A stretch of DNA of 64,000 bases from JADGRB01 sp963835825 (lineage in GTDB: Bacteria > Myxococcota_A > Polyangia > Fen-1088): NCBI GenBank assembly GCA_963835825.1, contig CAWIGZ010000008.1, positions 434,001 to 498,000 of the forward strand. The letters run 5' to 3'. The translations under genes were made by a program, and so were the position numbers. This document shows, one piece after another, positions 17,149 to 25,806 of the stretch (the first letter of the stretch is position 1; each line of letters begins with the position of its first letter). The notes below the pieces were generated by a model that was given only the letters and a program-made list of their open reading frames with translations, had not been told where the DNA came from and ran no database searches.

Positions 17149-18384
17149 CTAGTGTCCGCGCCGGATCTCGGGCGGATGGAAGCGGATCTCGAACGTGTGC
17201 TGGATCCGCTCGCGGCAGGTGACGGTCCCCGTCTGCGCGTCGAAGCTGTGGGGCACGGGCGTGCGGAGCTCTTGATAGACGGCGTGGTAGCCGCGCTCGG
17301 ACAGGATGTCGAGCACCATGTCGACCGCCGTCGCGTCCTCGAACAGGGGGCTGTCGGTCTTCGCCACGCAGCGGCCGGCCAGGGCGTGGCGCGCGATGAC
17401 CGGGACGACCTGCGTCTCGATGAAGGCGGCGACTTCCTTGAACAGCGGCGCCGACGCGTGCTCGTACGAGTCGAGCCGCCGCACCAGCTCCTGCCGGGCG
17501 TAGAGGGTCAGCTCGGAGGCGAGCGGGATGGCGTGGATGATGTCGAACGTCGACTGCCCCAGCTCCAGCGAGCTTTGGTACTGGAACTCGGCGTTGATGC
17601 TCTTTTCGACCTCCGCCAGCGGCGCGTCGGCGTTGATGAAGTGGTAGTGGAAGTGCCGGCGCAGGCTGGTCAGCGCGTCGTAGGTCAGCTCCTTGAAGGT
17701 CCGGTAGCGATTGCGGGCCAGCGTCTCGTCGACGTCGGTGGCGCGCAGCTCCATCAGGCTGCCGACGCCGGTTCGCCGCACCTTCTCGTTGTGGGCGATG
17801 ATCTCGCGCCCGCGGCTCAACTGCCGCTCGACGGAGGTCTGCTCGCCCACGAACAGCACGGTGATGCGGAAGATGGGGCGCCGAAACCGCTTGCCGGTGG
17901 GCGTGCCCCAGTACATGGCCCGCAGCTGCATGATGTGGTCGTGCAGCAGCTTCACCGCCTCGGCCTGGACCTTGGTGCGCGGAAACCCGTCGACGACGAC
18001 GCCCGTCTGATAGGCCGGCTCCAGGAGCTTGCGCAGGAGCGCCTCGATCACCTCGCGATCGCCCACGAACTGCCCGCGATCCTTGAGCGCGCGCATCTCC
18101 GGCGTGTCCAGCAGATCGCTGACCACGATGGGCGCCGCCCTCAGGCCCCGCTCGCGCAGGATGAACGGCGTGTTGGTCCCCTTGCCCGATCCCGGCGCGC
18201 CGCCCAGCCACATGATCTCCTTCGGGAAGACCATGTTCTCGAGCCCGCGCTCCTGGACCAGGCGGCTCCAGACCTGGCCGAAGATCAGCGGCGCGTCCTT
18301 GATCTCCAGCTCGGGAGAGGCGATGCGGCCGGCGGCGGCGTCGGCGGAGCCTGCGGGGGGAGCTTCTGGGTCGGACGTCGGCAT
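17149..18384 (-). CDS. Adenylate-kinase-like nucleoside monophosphate kinase with long extension
   Basis: Protein of 411 residues, about twice the size of adenylate kinase. The P-loop is WLGGAPGSGKGTNTP near residue 60, and the NMP-kinase landmark GVVVDGFPRTKVQAEAV follows at about residue 130. Instead of a normal LID, a long insertion and C-terminal region are present (HFHYHFINADAPLAEVEKSI, and DILSERGYHAVYQELRTPVP). Some planctomycete and deltaproteobacterial proteins have this layout. Substrate unknown. The gene is alone between a DUF1579-like gene and a divergent small secreted protein. Confidence 0.75.
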   Translation of the reverse strand: MPTSDPEAPPAGSADAAAGRIASPELEIKDAPLIFGQVWSRLVQERGLENMVFPKEIMWLGGAPGSGKGTNTPFILRERGLRAAPIVVSDLLDTPEMRALKDRGQFVGDREVIEALLRKLLEPAYQTGVVVDGFPRTKVQAEAVKLLHDHIMQLRAMYWGTPTGKRFRRPIFRITVLFVGEQTSVERQLSRGREIIAHNEKVRRTGVGSLMELRATDVDETLARNRYRTFKELTYDALTSLRRHFHYHFINADAPLAEVEKSINAEFQYQSSLELGQSTFDIIHAIPLASELTLYARQELVRRLDSYEHASAPLFKEVAAFIETQVVPVIARHALAGRCVAKTDSPLFEDATAVDMVLDILSERGYHAVYQELRTPVPHSFDAQTGTVTCRERIQHTFEIRFHPPEIRRGH

Positions 18385-18556
18385 GGGCTCAGATTAGTGA
18401 ATCGCGCGCGCCACCGGGGCGACAAAGCTCCGCGCTTCGCACCTTTGGGGTCGGCCGCCTTCGGACGGCATGTCGTCGGGCATGGTTCGCTCGCTCACCG
18501 TTGCATTTTCGGCAATGCCTCCTATCGCGGGCCAGAAGGAATACATAGCTTCCGGT

Positions 18557-18880
18557 ATGGCGAACTGGAAAATGGGACTGGCGGGGTTGGCGCTGTCGAC
18601 CCTGGGCGTATCGGCGTTGGCCACTTCGAGCGCGCAAGCGGCGGTGCTGATCATTCACGGCGGACGCGACGAGCCGCCGCCCCCGCGCGAGGAGCGGGTG
18701 GTCGTGCGCCGGGGGTACGTGTGGGACCGCGGCCACTACGGCTGGCGGCACAGCCACTACGTCTGGAGGCGGGGCCACCGGGTCCGCGAACGCCGCGGCT
18801 ACGATTGGGCGCCCGGCCGCTGGGAGCGGCACGAGGACCACTACGACTGGCACGACGGCGAGTGGCACCCGCACCGCTGA
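18557..18880 (+). CDS. Secreted WXXGXW-type repeat protein
   Basis: A 107-residue protein with a signal peptide (GLAGLALSTLGVSALATSSA) followed by a His/Trp/Arg-rich region with repeated aromatic units such as YVWDRGHYGW, HYVWRRGHRV and YDWAPGRWER. Such YXWXXGXW repeats occur in small periplasmic or outer-membrane proteins of unknown function. The ATG at 18557 is preferred because it starts the signal peptide; the frame is open upstream. Confidence 0.68.
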   Translation: MANWKMGLAGLALSTLGVSALATSSAQAAVLIIHGGRDEPPPPREERVVVRRGYVWDRGHYGWRHSHYVWRRGHRVRERRGYDWAPGRWERHEDHYDWHDGEWHPHR

Positions 18881-19145
18881 GGTCCGACCCGCGCTGCGCA
18901 AAACCTCCGGCGAAGTGAAGGAATCCCCGCGAACGACACATTAGAGGGTTGATGGGGCTCGCTCGATCAAAAGGCCAATTCGGGTCGGGCCCCTGAAGCT
19001 GGAGTGGCGGGCGCGGCGGGAGCGGCCGGCGCCGGGGGGACGGGCGAGCGCGGGGCGGACTTGGGGGAACAGCGGGACCCGCGAGCGCATTTCCTTCCTG
19101 CGCCGGCCCCGAGCGGCCCACCGATCTCCAGCGGGGTGGCGACTC

Positions 19146-21203
19146 TTACGTGGGCGCCCGGCCCCGTCGCGGGCGGAGGGTTCGCGTGGTCCAGAGCAGC
19201 CCGACCAGCGCCGCCGTCCACCACCCCGCCGCGCGCGACGGCTGGTCGTCGCCGGCGGCCGTGCACCCGCAGCCTCCGCCCGAGTTGGCCGTCGTCGTGG
19301 TTGCAACGGTCGCCGCGCCGTCGCCCGGGGAGGACGGCGGGGTCGCGCCGCCATCCGCCCCGCCGTCCGTCGTCACCAGGGGGAGCGACACCTGCCCGCC
19401 CGCGGGGACGTCGACCATCGAGATGATGGTCTGACCGTAAGCCTCGGCGTTGGAACCACGCGCCCCCGTCACCGGAACGCGCACGGCGCCGGTCGCCCGC
19501 AGCGTGATCGTCGGCCCCGGCCCGACGGTCGCCACCAACCCGGCCGACTGCTGCGCCGCCCGGTCTTGCATGCGCGCGGCGATCTCCGCCGTCGACAGGC
19601 TGACGATCGGCAGCACCCGCCAGGCGCCGTACTGGGCCAGCAGGCGGTCCGCCAGATCGGTGAACAGCGTGTGGGTCCCGTCGTAGGCGCGGAGGTTCGA
19701 CTGGTGGAACATCACCGGATCGACGTCGCCCGCGAGCAGGTGGGGCAGCAGCAGCGCGCTCTGGGCGTTCAGAATGTCGTCATACGACGCGCCCGGCCCG
19801 GAGGTGGTCGGGTTGAGCGCATCGTACGAGCTCACCCACTCCGTCGGGGTCGACACGTTGGCGTAGAGGCTGGTGGCCAGGCGCGGGACCATGAACATCG
19901 CCGGCACCACCGGATTGGCGAGGCCCGTGTTGGGGGGCGGCTGGCAGGCGGCGGTCGAGGCGTCGCAGACGACCTGCCGGATGCCGAAGTCCACCGCCGC
20001 CTGCATGACCGGCGCGTTGGCCAGGCCGCTCACGTCGGGGGTGATCAGGCTGGCGCGGTCGTAGGGGCCGAAGGCGTACTTGGTCATCACCGCGTCGTTG
20101 CTGGTGAGCTCCATCGTCATCCGCGCGTAGTCGGCGGCGTCCAGCCGATGATGATCGAACGTGTGGCTGATCCAGGCGAACTGCGAGCCCACGTCGCGCG
20201 CCGCCGCCGTCAGATCGTCCGTGTCCGTCACCTCCGCGCCGTTGAAGGGGAACGTCAAGGTGAGGCCGGCGCCGAGCGGCGTCGCCTGCACCTGCTGCTG
20301 CCAGCGGGCGACGTTGCGCAGGTCGTCGCCGGACATTCGAAACGTGGTGCCGTCCTGCATGACGGTCCCCAGGAAGATGTCGTCGGTCTGCGGGGCGAAG
20401 AAGGCGCGCTTCTCGCCGACGTAGACCCCGCGTCCCAGCCAGCTGGCCACGCCGGGCAGGAGCTGCCGGGAATGCAGCGCGCCCGCGGCCTGGTCGAAGC
20501 CGAGCAGCATGAGCTCGCGGCCGTCGCCGAAGCGATGAATCGCCACGCCGGCCCGACCAGAGCCGTCGACCAGCAGCGGCGTGGTCGTCGCGTCGGCGGG
20601 CGTGGCGAGCGCCGCCGCGACCCCGCTCACCGGGATCGGGGCGGCGCTCGCGTACCAGCCAAATACGGCGTTGCCCGCATCGGTGAATTGCAGCGACAGC
20701 GGGCTGGTGTGCGTGTCGGCGTCGACGGCGGCGCCAAAGCCCCAGGCCGGATCGGGTCGGGCGTAGAGGCAGGCGGCGCGGACCCGGAAGGTCGCGAGAT
20801 AGCTCGACAGCGCGCCGGTGGCGTCCGGCGCGCCGATGTCGGCCGTCGGATCGCACGCCGCCTGAATCACGCCGTCGAAGAGGCCGTGCGTGGCGCTGTC
20901 GGCCAGCATGTCGCCCGTCAGCGTGGCGGCGTCGGGCACCACCGTGTAAGGCGTGCCGATGTAATCGAGCTCGCGCTGCACCGCCGCCGTCGCCGCTTCA
21001 TGACCGGTCACGTCGATCAGCAGGAGCCTGGCGTCGACAGAGAGCTGAGGCGCCGACGTCGTTGCAGCCGCGGCGACGGCCGCGGCGGAGCGTCCGGTCG
21101 ACCGGGTGCTCGCGCGGCCGCGTCCGGTGAATCCCGTCAGGGCGGTGACACCGATCGCGCAGAGTCCGACCCCGTACACACCCCACCTCTGCCGTCCGCC
21201 CAC
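19146..21203 (-). CDS. Agd3-like polysaccharide deacetylase candidate with MYXO-CTERM-like tail
   Basis: Exported protein of 685 residues. After an N-terminal hydrophobic segment, an LLLIDVTGHEAATAAVQREL domain is followed by a carbohydrate-binding-like region, and the C-terminal half holds AWISHTFDHHRLDAADYARM and PVMFHQSNLRAYDG, which resemble the metal-site and active-site motifs of Agd3/CE18-type deacetylases. The end has GGGCGCTAAGDD, a hydrophobic helix (WWTAALVGLLW) and an Arg-rich finish, the MYXO-CTERM sorting plan of Myxococcota. The enzyme assignment is by pattern only. It probably acts on an extracellular polysaccharide at the cell surface. Confidence 0.7.
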   Translation of the reverse strand: MGGRQRWGVYGVGLCAIGVTALTGFTGRGRASTRSTGRSAAAVAAAATTSAPQLSVDARLLLIDVTGHEAATAAVQRELDYIGTPYTVVPDAATLTGDMLADSATHGLFDGVIQAACDPTADIGAPDATGALSSYLATFRVRAACLYARPDPAWGFGAAVDADTHTSPLSLQFTDAGNAVFGWYASAAPIPVSGVAAALATPADATTTPLLVDGSGRAGVAIHRFGDGRELMLLGFDQAAGALHSRQLLPGVASWLGRGVYVGEKRAFFAPQTDDIFLGTVMQDGTTFRMSGDDLRNVARWQQQVQATPLGAGLTLTFPFNGAEVTDTDDLTAAARDVGSQFAWISHTFDHHRLDAADYARMTMELTSNDAVMTKYAFGPYDRASLITPDVSGLANAPVMQAAVDFGIRQVVCDASTAACQPPPNTGLANPVVPAMFMVPRLATSLYANVSTPTEWVSSYDALNPTTSGPGASYDDILNAQSALLLPHLLAGDVDPVMFHQSNLRAYDGTHTLFTDLADRLLAQYGAWRVLPIVSLSTAEIAARMQDRAAQQSAGLVATVGPGPTITLRATGAVRVPVTGARGSNAEAYGQTIISMVDVPAGGQVSLPLVTTDGGADGGATPPSSPGDGAATVATTTTANSGGGCGCTAAGDDQPSRAAGWWTAALVGLLWTTRTLRPRRGRAPT

Positions 21204-21348
21204 CGTTGACCTCCCCGACTGCCCTCGACAACGTAGTCACCTGGCGGCCAGGTGACGGCGGCGAGCTGCGATGACGGACTTTTCCTGAGGGTCGTCCGGT
21301 TGTCCCACCCACAACTTCACAGCGAGCGCGGCGACATCGATTTCGGGC

Positions 21349-21915
21349 CTATCGCTCGGCCCGATCACGCACCCGTTCCAGCTCGTCCCACAGTTCGGGC
21401 GCCTCCTTCAACTCCAACAAGGGCACGAGCTCGTCCCGGATGTAGGACCAGTCGAGCTGGTCGGCCTGCCTGACGATCACGCCCTCCACGTCGGTCCAAT
21501 CGCGGGGGCGCGCGGCGAAGGACTTCAGAACGATCAGGTCCTCCGCCGAGCAGGTCCGCAGCAGAACGTCCGGCGGAAACCTGAATGGGGTCGCGCGCTC
21601 GACCAGCCTCTCTTCGAAAGGCATACCGGCCAGCGCGATGTCGAGGCCGACCCCCGATTCGCTCTCCACCAACAGGACGCGCCGGGCGATCGCAAACTCG
21701 GCGGCGTTCGGGATGCGCGGCCGATACCTGTCAAGCAGGCGGCGCACAAGGCGATCCTCGTCGCGCAAACCGGTGACGAGGGTGAGGTCGACGTCCACGG
21801 TCTCGCGGGGCTCGCCCCAACGAAGCACCGCGATCCCCCCGATCAGCGCGTGGCGCCAGGCCTGCGCGTCGCAGAAAGACTGCAGCTCGGCGGCTGCCCG
21901 GAAGACCTCGTTCAC
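21349..21915 (-). CDS. Nucleotidyltransferase-fold protein, AbiEii-like
   Basis: Protein of 188 residues with a minimal nucleotidyltransferase signature: HALIGGIAVLRWGEPRETVD followed by VDVDLTLVTG, giving the G-G and paired-Asp elements, a third acidic position in GVGLDIALAG, and a helical tail (LVPLLELKEAPELWDELERV). The AbiEii/AbiGii toxins and MNT-type proteins share this fold. Its start overlaps the preceding gene's stop as ATGA, so the two are a coupled pair that resembles a toxin-antitoxin or abortive-infection module. Confidence 0.72.
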   Translation of the reverse strand: MNEVFRAAAELQSFCDAQAWRHALIGGIAVLRWGEPRETVDVDLTLVTGLRDEDRLVRRLLDRYRPRIPNAAEFAIARRVLLVESESGVGLDIALAGMPFEERLVERATPFRFPPDVLLRTCSAEDLIVLKSFAARPRDWTDVEGVIVRQADQLDWSYIRDELVPLLELKEAPELWDELERVRDRAER

Positions 21916-22169
21916 GGCCGGCGCAGCTTAGCGAAGAGGCGCTGCTGCTCGATCAGTCCGGACGTCGGTTTCGGGGCGCGCGGCGGAACGCGATAATCAG
22001 CCGGCCCGCACAAAAGCGAGATCGTTTTGAATGCGTCGATTCGCCGCAGGTCTTCGCGCCGAATCCGCTCTAGCTCCGGCCCGGCGGCTTTCCACGTCTC
22101 CGCCCAACGCCTTCCCGCGGCGATTTGCTCGGGTGTCCAGCTCTCCAGCGCGGAGCGCGCGCGCACCAT
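21912..22169 (-). CDS. Small partner protein of the nucleotidyltransferase
   Basis: Protein of about 85 residues (MVRARSALESWTPEQIAAGR, then EDLRRIDAFKTISLLCGPAD). No signal or membrane helix. Its stop overlaps the nucleotidyltransferase start. I do not recognise a domain with confidence; the position suggests an antitoxin or accessory subunit. The ATG at 22169 gives the N-terminus MVRARSALESW; an upstream ATG at 22268 would add 33 residues rich in Arg and Ser that look non-coding. Confidence 0.5.
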   Translation of the reverse strand: MVRARSALESWTPEQIAAGRRWAETWKAAGPELERIRREDLRRIDAFKTISLLCGPADYRVPPRAPKPTSGLIEQQRLFAKLRRP

Positions 22170-22343
22170 AAATGCAAAGATAGCACGCGCGTGCCTGGCC
22201 TTCCCGCTGTAGGCCGAGCGCGAGCTGCGTAGCAGGAACCATCGCTCAGAGATGAGGCCCGCAGGCATCCCCGGCCGGCGTTCTGGCGCGCGCCGTGGCG
22301 CCAGGTTCGCCTGACGCTCGCGCCGACGTTCGAGCGGCCGGGC

Positions 22344-22919
22344 TCACTTCAACGGGCGGAGGTGGCGGCCGCCCAGGGCCGTAAGGCGACGTCGGAGCGT
22401 TCCTCGCCATCCATCGGAATGAAGGTTGCGCTCGAGCAGCACGATGGCCTCTTTCTGGCGACCGAGCGCAACGAGGCAGTCGACCTGTTGCAAGATGAAT
22501 ACGTCGAGGTTCCCCGGCATGGCAGCCGCGATGGCCAAGGCTTCCTCCAGGTGGCCGAGAGCGACCTCGGAGTCATACAGGAACCGCTGAACCGAAAGGA
22601 CGTCCCCGGCCTCGAATCTCCCGAGGGGCTCGATCTCCACCCGTCTCAGTCTGGTCAACGCATCTCGAGTGAGGAGTTGCTCGAAGGTCGACCTCAGGAG
22701 GGCGATTGCGTCGCCGGGCGACGTCCGCCAGATCTCCCGAACGCGTGCGTCGAGCGCGTCGAATCCGGTCGCGCGTCGAACCCGGGATCTGAAAACGACT
22801 GCCAAGGGAGACAGCAAGACAAAGCTCGCCATCATGCCAACCCGAATCAGCCCGAACTTCCGCTTGCTCGGTTGGCGGTGAGAAAGGTCCGTGATGATGG
22901 TCGTCGCCTCGCCACTCAT
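22344..22919 (-). CDS. Membrane-anchored TPR-like hypothetical protein
   Basis: About 191 residues with one membrane helix (VGMMASFVLLSPLAVVF) and a C-terminal helical repeat region (ALGHLEEALAIAAAMPGNLD, VFILQQVDCLVALGRQKEAI, VLLERNLHSDGWRGTLRRRL) that resembles two or three TPR units. The ATG at 22919 was chosen as the first Met before the hydrophilic lead; the frame stays open upstream. The third-base GC content is lower than in most neighbours. No close family recognised. Confidence 0.5.
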   Translation of the reverse strand: MSGEATTIITDLSHRQPSKRKFGLIRVGMMASFVLLSPLAVVFRSRVRRATGFDALDARVREIWRTSPGDAIALLRSTFEQLLTRDALTRLRRVEIEPLGRFEAGDVLSVQRFLYDSEVALGHLEEALAIAAAMPGNLDVFILQQVDCLVALGRQKEAIVLLERNLHSDGWRGTLRRRLTALGGRHLRPLK

Positions 22920-23105
22920 CGACCAGAGCTGGCGCGGGAACCTCGCGAGCTTCGTCCACCAATGAACGCGCGGGATCAAAGGTACCGACGTGAGAGCCAC
23001 GATCGACGCCCAGTGTACTGCGCCTGACCCCCGCGCGACGGTCTTGGACGGGTCTCGCGGCGGCCGCCGTTGACCTGCGGACGGCGCCGGTGCCATCGTG
23101 CGCCC

Positions 23106-23402
23106 ATGTTCGTCGAGATCGCGGTGCTGAAAGCCAAGCCCGGGGAGGCGGAGCGCTTGCGGGAGGGGCTGCGTGCGGCGCGGGCGGTGATCGCCGGCGC
23201 GGCGGGCTACCTCGGCAGCGTGTTTTATCAGGGCGTCGAGAGCCCGGAGTCGTTCCTCCTGCGTGTCGAGTGGGAGACGCTGGAGGCGCACATGAACGGC
23301 TTTCGGCAAGGGCCGCTCTTCGCCGCGTGGCGCGGCCACTTCCAGGCGTTCCTCGACGGCCCGCCCGCGATGACGCACTACCAGCCGATCGCCGGCCCGT
23401 AG
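23106..23402 (+). CDS. Antibiotic biosynthesis monooxygenase (ABM) domain protein
   Basis: A 98-residue single-domain protein (FVEIAVLKAKPGEAERLREG; FLLRVEWETLEAHMNGFRQG; LFAAWRGHFQAFLDGPPAMT). The layout of a dimeric alpha-beta barrel with LRVEWET and the H-rich end is that of ABM domains. Members range from quinone or haem monooxygenases to enzymes of unknown substrate. It lies 37 bases upstream of pssA and may be co-transcribed. Confidence 0.75.
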   Translation: MFVEIAVLKAKPGEAERLREGLRAARAVIAGAAGYLGSVFYQGVESPESFLLRVEWETLEAHMNGFRQGPLFAAWRGHFQAFLDGPPAMTHYQPIAGP

Positions 23403-23439
23403 CGCCCTGGCGTATGCTCCCGTTCGTGAGGAACGCCTG

Positions 23440-24063
23440 ATGGCGGAACGACGGCGCCACTTCTCGATGATCCGCGAGTTTCGGCTGGCCGATCTGGTCA
23501 CGCTGATGAACGGGTTCCTGGGCGCCGGCGCGTTGCTGGCGTTCATGCGCTTCACCGTCGACCGGCAGACCGCGTTCTTCTGGCTGGGGACGGCGCTCCT
23601 GCCGCTGGCGCTGCTGATGGACACCCTCGACGGACGGATCGCCCGCGGGCGCGGGGTGGCCTCGCCGCTCGGGCAGGAGCTCGACTCGCTGGCCGACGTC
23701 GTCTCGTTCGGCGTGGCGCCGGCGGCCATGGCCTTCGCGGCCGGGATGCGCGGCGGGTGGGACGCGCTCTGCCTCATCTACTTCGTCGGCTGCGGGATCA
23801 GCCGCCTGGCGCGCTACAACGTCACCGCCGCCGAGCTGTCCGGCCCGTCGGGAAAGGTGACCCACTTCGAGGGGCTGCCGATCCCCACCAGCCTGCTGTT
23901 GGTGACGGCGCTGGCCATCCTCGCCGGCCTCGGCCGCTGGCAGGACCACCTCCCCCTGGGGGTGGTGAGCCTGGCCGGATTTCGTTTGCACCCCTGGAGC
24001 CTGCTCTACGTCGGGTGGGGCAGCGGAATGATCAGCAAGACGCTGCGGATCCCCAAGCCCTGA
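23440..24063 (+). CDS. pssA: CDP-diacylglycerol-serine O-phosphatidyltransferase
   Basis: Integral membrane enzyme of 207 residues that would form phosphatidylserine from CDP-diacylglycerol and serine, the first step to phosphatidylethanolamine. The CDP-alcohol phosphatidyltransferase signature is complete: DTLDGRIARGRG, then SPLGQELDSLADVVSFG, giving the four metal-binding Asp residues. About six hydrophobic segments are present. The gene starts with ATG at 23440, closely after the ABM gene. Phosphatidylglycerophosphate synthase would be the alternative, but SFGVAP after the motif favours PssA. Confidence 0.85.
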   Translation: MAERRRHFSMIREFRLADLVTLMNGFLGAGALLAFMRFTVDRQTAFFWLGTALLPLALLMDTLDGRIARGRGVASPLGQELDSLADVVSFGVAPAAMAFAAGMRGGWDALCLIYFVGCGISRLARYNVTAAELSGPSGKVTHFEGLPIPTSLLLVTALAILAGLGRWQDHLPLGVVSLAGFRLHPWSLLYVGWGSGMISKTLRIPKP

Positions 24064-24084
24064 CCGCCGGCGCGCCCGCGGTGC

Positions 24085-25554
24085 TCACGGGTGCAGCACG
24101 TGCGACTCGCCGAGCATGGGGAGGCTGGCGGCGGCCATCGCCTGGCCGTGGCGCTTCTCCTTTTCGCCCGGCATGCTCAGCTGGACGCGCGCCGCCAGCT
24201 CGGGGAAGTCGGCGCGCAGCACGTCGCGCGCCACCTCGAGAATGAGCGCGCCGCCCGGGCCGCTGGTCCCGCGCCCCAGCGCCAGCACGTGGCGGAAGTC
24301 GTAGACGTTCGCCAGGTGCGCGACGGCGTAGCCGAGGTAGACGCCCATCGTCTGGTAGACGTCGGCGGCGCGCGGATCGCCGACCCGCATCAGCGACTGC
24401 AGCACCTTGAGCTGCGCCGGCAGCGGCAGGCTGGGCGACACGTCGATGTGCGCGGCCGGCAGCAGCCGCCCGACCGCCTGCTGCGACAGGTACTGCACGC
24501 AGCACCCGCGGTCGCCCGACCACTCGTCGCGCGGGGCGTCGGGATGGTAGTCGATGGGGACGAAGGCGATCTCGTTGAGCCAGGGGGTGACCCGCCCGTC
24601 CGCGGTCACGTAGCCGCCCGCCGTGCTGGTGCCGAGCGCGATCCCCAGGACGCCGCCGTCGTGCAGCGACATCGCGCCCATCAGCGCGGTGACGTCCCCG
24701 TCGTTGACGACGTCGAACGGGACGCCGTTCCAGGCGCGTTGCAGCTCGCGGAACATGTTCTTCACCCGCCGCTCGAACAGCTCGGGCGCCACGCCCCGGA
24801 ACAGCGACGAGAACTTCACCTGGCTGTCGACGTAGACGCCCGCGGCGCTGCCGCCGATGGCGTCGACGTGGGGGAGGTGCTCGGCGGCGCGCCGCAGGGA
24901 ATCCATGATGCCGGTCCAGTGGTAGTCGGGATCGGGCTGGTGGTACGGGTCCCACTCTGTCTCCTCGCTCCAGACGACGCGGCCGTCGATGAGCGCCGCG
25001 ACCTTGCGATCGCTGCCGCCCAGATCGAACCCGATGCGGCACCCCTCGAGGTGGCCGCCCAGCTCCACGGTGCTCGAGCGCTCGGGCGGGAGCGCCAGGT
25101 GGTCGCCGGCATGGGTGCCGGTGCCGGCGCCGGCGACGATCTCCATCGGGTGATCGTTGATGCGCTCGCCGACGATCTCCGAGTCGAAACGTCCGATGGC
25201 GCTCTCGTGAAAGTGCCGGCGCAGCCGGTCGACCAGCTCGGCCGGCGCGTCGAGGTAGAGACGGAAACCGCCGCGCGCCCACAGCGCGAGCTTGACCAGG
25301 CGCTCGAGCATCCGGAAGTTGTCCTCGGCCGCCCCGGGCGCGCCCGCCGGGAGCAGGTCGGCCGAGAAGCGGGAGATCGCGCCGTCCCGCTGCTCGAGCG
25401 CGAAGCCGGCCTGCACCGGCCGTCCCGTGTCGCGGGCGTGCTGCTCGAAGGCGCGCCAGGCGGACGCCGCCGGTCGGAACCGTGCGTCGAGGACCGGCAG
25501 CACGGCCGGGAGGGGCAACGCGAAACGCAACTCCGGATCGTGGTTGTTCCTCAT
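24085..25554 (-). CDS. ROK-family sugar kinase with N-terminal extension
   Basis: Protein of 489 residues. The C-terminal two thirds are ROK/actin-fold: IGFDLGGSDRKVAALIDGRV is the phosphate-1 motif, FDVVNDGDVTALMGAM the catalytic Asp region and LGIALGTSTAGGYV the adenosine/phosphate-2 motif. The Cys-His zinc motif of classical ROK repressors is replaced by RGCCVQYLSQQ. The first 160 residues are an extra region of unknown role. Substrate likely a hexose or amino sugar; it is not a repressor as no helix-turn-helix is present. It converges with pssA. Confidence 0.78.
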   Translation of the reverse strand: MRNNHDPELRFALPLPAVLPVLDARFRPAASAWRAFEQHARDTGRPVQAGFALEQRDGAISRFSADLLPAGAPGAAEDNFRMLERLVKLALWARGGFRLYLDAPAELVDRLRRHFHESAIGRFDSEIVGERINDHPMEIVAGAGTGTHAGDHLALPPERSSTVELGGHLEGCRIGFDLGGSDRKVAALIDGRVVWSEETEWDPYHQPDPDYHWTGIMDSLRRAAEHLPHVDAIGGSAAGVYVDSQVKFSSLFRGVAPELFERRVKNMFRELQRAWNGVPFDVVNDGDVTALMGAMSLHDGGVLGIALGTSTAGGYVTADGRVTPWLNEIAFVPIDYHPDAPRDEWSGDRGCCVQYLSQQAVGRLLPAAHIDVSPSLPLPAQLKVLQSLMRVGDPRAADVYQTMGVYLGYAVAHLANVYDFRHVLALGRGTSGPGGALILEVARDVLRADFPELAARVQLSMPGEKEKRHGQAMAAASLPMLGESHVLHP

Positions 25555-25614
25555 GGGAAGAAACCTGAGGTCGCGGGGGGCGCGAGGAAGGCTGCTCGTT
25601 GCGGCTGGCCTCGC

Positions 25615-25784
25615 TCAGAGCCGGTAGGTCGCCGGCTCGGTCAGCGGGATGGGGTTCGGATTGCGCAGCACCCCGGCCACCGCCAGCTGGCCCAGGCGGT
25701 CCAGATCGCCGGTCGCGCGGCGAACGAGCTCATCGACGATTCGAAATTCGCGGGAACGCGCTTCTTCTTTTTCGAGGTGGCCAT
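25615..25784 (-). CDS. Possible small protein downstream of LigD, frame uncertain
   Basis: Just after the LigD polymerase-domain stop, the minus strand begins MATSKKKKRVPANF at 25784 and a second frame, entered near 25745, continues IVDELVRRATGDLDRLGQLA to a stop at 25615. Together they would give about 56 residues with a basic start and a helical end. One base change is needed, and single-base shifts are common in this sequence. It may be nothing; I list it because the two parts look coding and fit the reading direction of the LigD gene. Confidence 0.3.
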
Positions 25785-25806
25785 CGCTCCCGCCGACCCT
25801 GTCGCG

